DNA of 64,000 bases from the NCBI RefSeq assembly GCF_001014615.2, contig NZ_LBCQ02000009.1, forward strand, positions 237,939-301,938. Direction: 5' to 3'. Positions 60,348-64,000 of the stretch are shown here, in pieces. Within the stretch, counting starts at the first letter, position 1; each line of letters starts with the position of its first letter. The notes below the pieces were generated by a model, which was not told the origin of the DNA, searched no databases, and saw nothing but the letters and a program-made list of their open reading frames with translations. The translations under genes were made by a program, and so were the position numbers. Source of the stretch: Aquamicrobium sp. LC103 (GTDB taxonomy: Bacteria > Pseudomonadota > Alphaproteobacteria > Rhizobiales > Rhizobiaceae).

Positions 60348-61616
60348 TCATTCGGCTGGAACGGGCGCGGTCGTCCGCTCCATGCGCCGGATCGCGAGAT
60401 GCATCCAGGCGAGCGAGACGGCGACGATGACGAAGAGCAACATGAAGCAACTGCTCCAGAGCCCTGTGAGATCATAGAGAGCGCCAAAGCAGATCGGCAG
60501 CAGGAAGCCCCCGAGGCCGCCGATCATGCCGACGAGGCCGCCTACCGCGCCCACGTTTTGCGGATAGTAGATCGGGATATGCTTGTAGACGGCCGCCTTG
60601 CCGAGGCTCATGAAGAAGCCGAGCACGAAGACGAGCACGACGAAGACGATCGGTCCGATGGCAAATTGATGAACGGCGCCAGCACCGGCAATTTCTCGAG
60701 GCGGCAGGGCAAGGATCGCGGTCGTGGCCGCCGAGACGAGGAACATCCAGTACATCACCGCGCGCGCGCCGCGCCGGTCGGAAAGCACCCCGCCATAGGC
60801 GCGGAAAATCGAGGCGGGAATGGAGTAGGCGGCGGCGATGATGCCGGCGGTGATTATGTCGAAACCGTAGACGCCCATCAGATAGCGCGGCAACCACAGC
60901 GCCAGCGCGACAAACGCGCCAAAGGCGAAGAAATAATAGAGCGCGAAGCGCCAGACGCGAAGATCGCGTAGGGGCGCCAATTCCGACGCCAGCGACCTCT
61001 GTCCGCCACCGACCTGCCGGCGTGTCCGGATGACGGGATCGTCCTCGGTCGAGAACCAGAAGACCGCTGCCATGACGACGAGCGCCAGCGCCCAGATCTG
61101 GGCGACGGTCTGCCAGCCCCAGGCGATCAACACGTAGGGCGCCGCGAATTTGGTCACGGCGGCCCCGACATTGCCGACGCCGAAAATGCCGAGCGCCGTG
61201 CCCTGCCTTTGCGGGGAATAGAAGCGTGAGACATAGGCGACGCCAACGGCGAAGGAGCCACCCGCCATGCCCACGCCGAGCGCCGCGATGAGCATCTGGC
61301 CGTAGCTTTCCGCGCCGGCAAGCAGAAAGGTGGCCCCCGCGGCCAGAACCATCGTGGCCGTGTAGACGAGACGCCCGCCATAGCGATCCGTCCAGATGCC
61401 GAGGATCAGCCGCACCAGCGAGCCGGAGAGGATCGGCATGCCGATGAGCAGCCCGAGTTCGCTTTCGGAGAGACCCAGCTCATCCTTGATGCGCACGCCG
61501 ATGATGGAAAATATCGTCCAGACGGCGAAGCAGACGGTGAACGCGATGGTGGACATCGACAGGGCACGTGCGGCTCCTGGGTCTGAGGTATGTCCTGGGG
61601 CTGGAGTTTCGGTCAT
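60348..61616 (-). CDS. narK: Nitrate/nitrite transporter, NarK/NasA family
   Basis: A 422-residue major facilitator protein with about 12 transmembrane helices. The loop after helix 2 is SGSLVRLILGIWTDRYGGRLVY, and the nitrate signature appears as GMAGGSFAVGVAYVSRFY near residue 119. A second glycine-rich segment, GAVGGLVGMIGGLGGFLLP, is near residue 360. These two motifs and their arginines are diagnostic for nitrate/nitrite porters. It is first in the operon, replacing the NrtABC-type transporter used by many relatives. The ATG follows GGAG by seven bases. Confidence 0.92.
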   Translation of the reverse strand: MTETPAPGHTSDPGAARALSMSTIAFTVCFAVWTIFSIIGVRIKDELGLSESELGLLIGMPILSGSLVRLILGIWTDRYGGRLVYTATMVLAAGATFLLAGAESYGQMLIAALGVGMAGGSFAVGVAYVSRFYSPQRQGTALGIFGVGNVGAAVTKFAAPYVLIAWGWQTVAQIWALALVVMAAVFWFSTEDDPVIRTRRQVGGGQRSLASELAPLRDLRVWRFALYYFFAFGAFVALALWLPRYLMGVYGFDIITAGIIAAAYSIPASIFRAYGGVLSDRRGARAVMYWMFLVSAATTAILALPPREIAGAGAVHQFAIGPIVFVVLVFVLGFFMSLGKAAVYKHIPIYYPQNVGAVGGLVGMIGGLGGFLLPICFGALYDLTGLWSSCFMLLFVIVAVSLAWMHLAIRRMERTTAPVPAE

Positions 61617-61644
61617 TTGCGGCTCCGTTCGAGCGAGGTGATCG

Positions 61645-61721
61645 CGAAAAACAAAAAAGCCGCCGACAGGTCACACGCGCGTCCGTACATCCGGGATCGC
61701 GGTTTTCCTGTCGGCGGCTTT
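61645..61721 (-). terminator. Leader terminator of the nitrate operon (probable NasT-controlled attenuator)
   Basis: On the minus strand, between the promoter and narK, arms CCTGTCGGCGGC (61659-61670) and GCCGCCGACAGG (61707-61718) form a perfect 12-bp stem, extendable to about 15 bp, around a 36-base loop, followed by TTTTTTGTTTTT (61647-61658). It would stop transcription 31 bases before the narK ATG. A conditional terminator here fits ANTAR antitermination by the NasT protein encoded upstream. Confidence 0.8.
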
Positions 61722-61727
61722 GCCTGG

Positions 61728-61747
61728 GGCGCCCGCCATTGGACGCC
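61728..61747 (-). promoter_or_regulatory. Candidate ANTAR-target hairpin in the nitrate leader
   Basis: Read on the minus strand: GGCGTCC (61747-61741), loop AATGGC, GGGCGCC (61734-61728), a 7-bp stem with one G-U pair. The hexaloop has A at position 1 and G at position 4, the key bases of ANTAR binding hairpins. It lies just upstream of the leader terminator. The expected first hairpin is less clear (GGCC-TTCG-GGCC at 61756-61767 is the only nearby candidate). Confidence 0.55.
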
Positions 61748-61778
61748 GATATGGTGGCCCGAAGGCCTCGTACTGACG

Positions 61779-61796
61779 AAGCACGAGGCGTGCCAA
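61779..61796 (-). promoter_or_regulatory. Sigma-54 promoter of narK-nirB-nirD-nasA-cysG
   Basis: On the minus strand TTGGCACG-CCTC-GTGCTT matches the sigma-54 consensus TTGGCACG-N4-TTGCW with one mismatch and the exact GG-GC spacing. Transcription would start near 61769, giving a leader of about 150 bases that contains the hairpin and terminator. Sigma-54 use is expected for a nitrogen-controlled operon. Confidence 0.8.
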
Positions 61797-61904
61797 TTCG
61801 TTATTGTCTGCAATATTACAGAGAAATCAGCTATTTGGCCGTAGGCGCCGGAAAATTTGCGCGGAGGTGCGCGGCTAAATCCTCAGCAATCGTCATGTCT
61901 GTAC

Positions 61905-61919
61905 GCACAATAATTGTGC
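61905..61919. promoter_or_regulatory. NtrC-like enhancer site
   Basis: GCACAATAATTGTGC is a 15-bp palindrome matching the outer bases of the NtrC site (GCAC-N7-GTGC). It is centred about 143 bases upstream of the predicted start. A second palindrome, TTGTGCATTGCACAA (61914-61928), overlaps it and also contains GTGC/GCAC halves. Both lie in the gap after the nasS stop. Confidence 0.65.
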
Positions 61920-61944
61920 ATTGCACAAGGATGCGGCGCTGGAT

Positions 61945-63177
61945 TCAGTCGTCGTTGGAATGCGCCTGCGAGGCGATATAGGCGTCGACCCGGTCCGGAT
62001 CGAAGAGTGTCCCGTCGAAGAAGCCGTCAGGACCGAGCGTCAGGCTCGCGCCCTCGGAGCCGACGGGGGTTTCCGTGCGCAGGGCGCCCTCGACCTTGGC
62101 ATTGGCGCCAGGCAGCGCGACACCCAGCGGCTTGAGTGCGGAGCGGTAAAGGTCCGGCCGATAGGTGTTGCGCGCGATTTCGAGATTTTCGGCGGTGTGG
62201 GTGACCTGGCGCCACCGCGCCATCTGGGTGTAGAACCAGAGCGCATGGCTTTTCCAGGGGAAGGTCGCCGCGCGCGCGAGCGGCATGAAATAGTCGTCGA
62301 CGCTTGCATATGCCGAGGCGCCGATACGCAACCGTCCCGACAGCGCCGGCATCATCCATTCCGCGGGCCTCGCGACATAGGCTGGCAGCGAAAGGATCGC
62401 GGCGAGCTCTTCGTGATTACCGGCCTCGGCGCACCATCGGGCGGATCGATAAAGCGCGCGCAGGAGCGCGGTGAGCGCTTCCGGCCGCTCCTCGGCCCAG
62501 CGCGCGGCCGCGCCCAGCACCTTTTCCGGGCTCGACCGCCAGATTGCAGCCTTGGCGGTGGCGATGCGGCCGTGCCCGGCTTCCACCGCGGCCGTATTCC
62601 ACGGCTCCCCGACGCAGTAGCCGTCGATGCGGCCTTCGCCGAGCGCATCCGACATCAGCGGCGGCGGCACGATGACGATCTCGATGTCGCGACCGGGTTC
62701 GATCCCGCATGCGGACAGCCAGTAGCGCAGTTCGTAATTGTGTCCCGAATGCGGGTGGACGACCGCGAAGCGCAGCGGCGTGTCCTTCGCCGAACGGCGA
62801 TGCTTGATGGTGCGTGCGAGCGCTTCGCCCGTCGTGCGGGCATCGAGATCGGTGCTCGCGCCTTCCGCCTCCATAGTCCGCCACAGCGCGTTCGATACCG
62901 TCACCGCATTGCCGCCGAGCCCGAGTGCCATCGGCACGATCGTCGGGGCGGCCAACGGCGTCAGGTTGAGATTGAACGCGATCGGCATCGGCGCCAGCAT
63001 GTGCGCGACCTGGAAATGGCCGACGGCGAGCCGGTCGCGGATATTGGCCCAGGAAGTCTCGCGCACGAGCTCGAGATTGATGCCTTCATCCGCGGCGAAG
63101 CCCTTTTCATGCGCGGCGACGATCAGCGCGGCGTCAAGCAGTGGCATGAAGCCCACTCTTATATAATGGTCGCTCAT
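61945..63177 (-). CDS. nasS: NasS nitrate/nitrite sensor (NrtA-like, cytoplasmic)
   Basis: A 410-residue NrtA-family binding protein without a signal peptide: it begins MSDHYIRVGFMPLLDAALIVAAHEKGF directly. Features are ETSWANIRDRLAVGHFQVAHMLAPMP near residue 40, VVHPHSGHNYELRYWLSACGI and DGYCVGEPWNTAAV. Lacking an export signal and lying next to nasT, it is the sensor NasS rather than a transporter subunit. In known systems NasS holds NasT inactive until nitrate or nitrite binds. It overlaps the nasT stop by four bases. Confidence 0.9.
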   Translation of the reverse strand: MSDHYIRVGFMPLLDAALIVAAHEKGFAADEGINLELVRETSWANIRDRLAVGHFQVAHMLAPMPIAFNLNLTPLAAPTIVPMALGLGGNAVTVSNALWRTMEAEGASTDLDARTTGEALARTIKHRRSAKDTPLRFAVVHPHSGHNYELRYWLSACGIEPGRDIEIVIVPPPLMSDALGEGRIDGYCVGEPWNTAAVEAGHGRIATAKAAIWRSSPEKVLGAAARWAEERPEALTALLRALYRSARWCAEAGNHEELAAILSLPAYVARPAEWMMPALSGRLRIGASAYASVDDYFMPLARAATFPWKSHALWFYTQMARWRQVTHTAENLEIARNTYRPDLYRSALKPLGVALPGANAKVEGALRTETPVGSEGASLTLGPDGFFDGTLFDPDRVDAYIASQAHSNDD

Positions 63178-63776
63178 GCGGGGTCTCCCGGTCCGAGGAG
63201 GTCGGCGGCGGTGATCAGGCTTTCGGCCACTTCGGCGATCTTGCGGTTCTGGTTCATCGCGGTTTTGCGCAGGAGCGCGTAGGCGGCGTCCTCGGGCAGG
63301 CCGCGCGACTTCATCAAAATGCCCTTCGCGCGGTCGATCAGCTTGCGGCCTTCGAGTTCACTGCGCGCCTCCTCCAACTCGCGTATAAGGCGGGCGAAGG
63401 CGTTGAAGCGGCTGACAGCCATGTCGAGGATCGGCTTGACGCGCTCCTGCCGCAGCCCGTCAACCACATAGGCCGAAACGCCGGCGTCGACCGCTGCTTC
63501 GATCGAGGCCTTGTCGGCACGGTCGACGAACATGGCCACGGGCCGTTTTACCGCGCGCGAGAGCTGGAACATGTTTTCCAGCATGTCGCGGTTGGGGTTT
63601 TCGAGATCGATGACGATGACGTCGGGATTTATGTCGCCGATCCGCCGGGCGATGCCGTCGACATCGTGCACGACGATCACTCTCTCATGGCCGGCCTCGC
63701 GCAGCCCCGCTTCTATGATGGAAGCGCGGATATGGTTCTCGTCGATGACGAGGATGACGAGGGCGGAAGCTGCCAT
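63174..63776 (-). CDS. nasT: NasT antitermination regulator (response-regulator-like with ANTAR domain)
   Basis: A 200-residue protein starting MAASALVILVIDENHIRASIIEAG in outline at 63776. Residues about 1-125 are a receiver-like domain (VILVIDENHIR, DVIVIDLENPNRDML). Residues about 140-195 form the ANTAR RNA-binding domain (KLIDRAKGILMKSRGLPEDAAYALLRKTAMNQNRKIAEVAESLI in outline). When freed from NasS it binds paired hairpins in a leader and prevents termination; the leader terminator before narK is the natural target. It is first in the nasT-nasS unit. Confidence 0.93.
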   Translation of the reverse strand: MAASALVILVIDENHIRASIIEAGLREAGHERVIVVHDVDGIARRIGDINPDVIVIDLENPNRDMLENMFQLSRAVKRPVAMFVDRADKASIEAAVDAGVSAYVVDGLRQERVKPILDMAVSRFNAFARLIRELEEARSELEGRKLIDRAKGILMKSRGLPEDAAYALLRKTAMNQNRKIAEVAESLITAADLLGPGDPA

Positions 63777-64000
63777 GGCCGCATCTTGTCGCTTGTCGCC
63801 GCTGATTGTGCAATGCCGATCAGGCACATGGCCGTTCGGCGGTCCGCCGCGGAGGCCGTCGCGCGGTTCGCGGCACAGTTCTTCCTACGGCATGATCTTC
63901 CGTGTGCCGGCATGTGTTCGCCGCCGGCTTCATGGGCTTGTCTGTGGATAAAAACGGCACGTCAAAAAATTTTCGTCAACGACCATTTTTTCGAAAATCG
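63777..64000. other. Region upstream of nasT, no gene seen
   Basis: 224 bases up to the window end. The last 60 bases are AT-rich and contain two TTGACG sequences on the minus strand that could be -35 elements for nasT. A perfect DnaA-box sequence (TTATCCACA on the minus strand) is at 63943-63951. No coding frame or clear sigma-54 site was recognised. Confidence 0.4.

Noticed and set aside
61945..63177. Calling the NrtA-like gene a nitrate transporter subunit
   Set aside because: It lacks a signal peptide, there are no NrtB/NrtC genes, and it overlaps nasT; NasS fits better.

Overview
The window is high-GC alphaproteobacterial DNA, most likely from a Rhizobiales bacterium of the Mesorhizobium/Aminobacter/Phyllobacteriaceae type. 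The evidence is a complete repABC replication and partition operon, an anti-Shine-Dalgarno small RNA of the rhizobial alpha-r14 kind, many ABC uptake systems with LysR/GntR/LacI/IclR regulators, and alphaproteobacterial-style nitrate assimilation genes. The repABC module means the sequence is probably a secondary replicon (megaplasmid or chromid). No rRNA, tRNA, CRISPR array or intact insertion sequence was seen.

Layout. 0-5 kb: a minus-strand operon for a dipeptide/oligopeptide-type ABC transporter (two permeases and a fused double ATPase) leading into a partial MmgE/PrpD gene, divergent from an IclR regulator. 5-8.4 kb: an exported DUF3617-like protein, an SPFH membrane protein, a structured non-coding stretch and a tyrosine-recombinase-like gene that seems to have lost its catalytic tyrosine region. 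8.5-12.5 kb: repA-repB-repC with a counter-transcribed RNA, two parS-like palindromes and an AT-rich candidate oriV inside repC. 13.1-13.2 kb: a three-hairpin small RNA with CCTCCTCCC loops. 13.2-13.9 kb: small ORFs. 13.9-16.6 kb: a LysR regulator divergent from an aminoadipate-semialdehyde dehydrogenase (lysine catabolism). 16.6-28.3 kb: a catabolic cluster with LysR genes on its left edge and in its middle. It encodes a shikimate-dehydrogenase-like enzyme, two FAD oxidoreductases, a NIPSNAP protein, a haloacetate-dehalogenase-like hydrolase, an SsuABC-type transporter, a zinc alcohol dehydrogenase and an unrecognised protein. I cannot match this set to a known pathway. 28.6-37.2 kb: a minus-strand operon joining a polyamine-type ABC transporter to hydantoinase/oxoprolinase HyuA-HyuB and a DUF1028 protein, under a divergent LacI regulator with a perfect 16-bp operator. 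38.5-48.3 kb: a GntR-headed peptide-uptake operon (binding protein, DppBCDF) with an SDR, a polysaccharide deacetylase, gamma-glutamyltransferase and RidA. 48.7-53.1 kb: a close paralogue of that binding protein, a prolidase-like amidohydrolase and an MlrC-type metallopeptidase. 53.4-63.8 kb: nitrate assimilation, nasT-nasS then narK-nirB-nirD-nasA-cysG.

How it works together. Most of the window is uptake and breakdown of small nitrogen- and carbon-containing organics (peptides, gamma-glutamyl compounds, hydantoin/oxoproline-like rings, lysine), followed by inorganic nitrate assimilation. The nitrate operon has a near-consensus sigma-54 promoter, an NtrC-like site upstream, and a strong terminator in the leader downstream of a hairpin with an A1/G4 hexaloop. 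This implies two-level control, by nitrogen status and by NasT antitermination.

The most intriguing non-genic signal is a pair of near-identical 28-29 bp palindromes in direct orientation, about 21 kb apart (7218-7246 and 28467-28494). They resemble resolvase crossover sites and bracket repABC, the small RNA and the orphan catabolic cluster.
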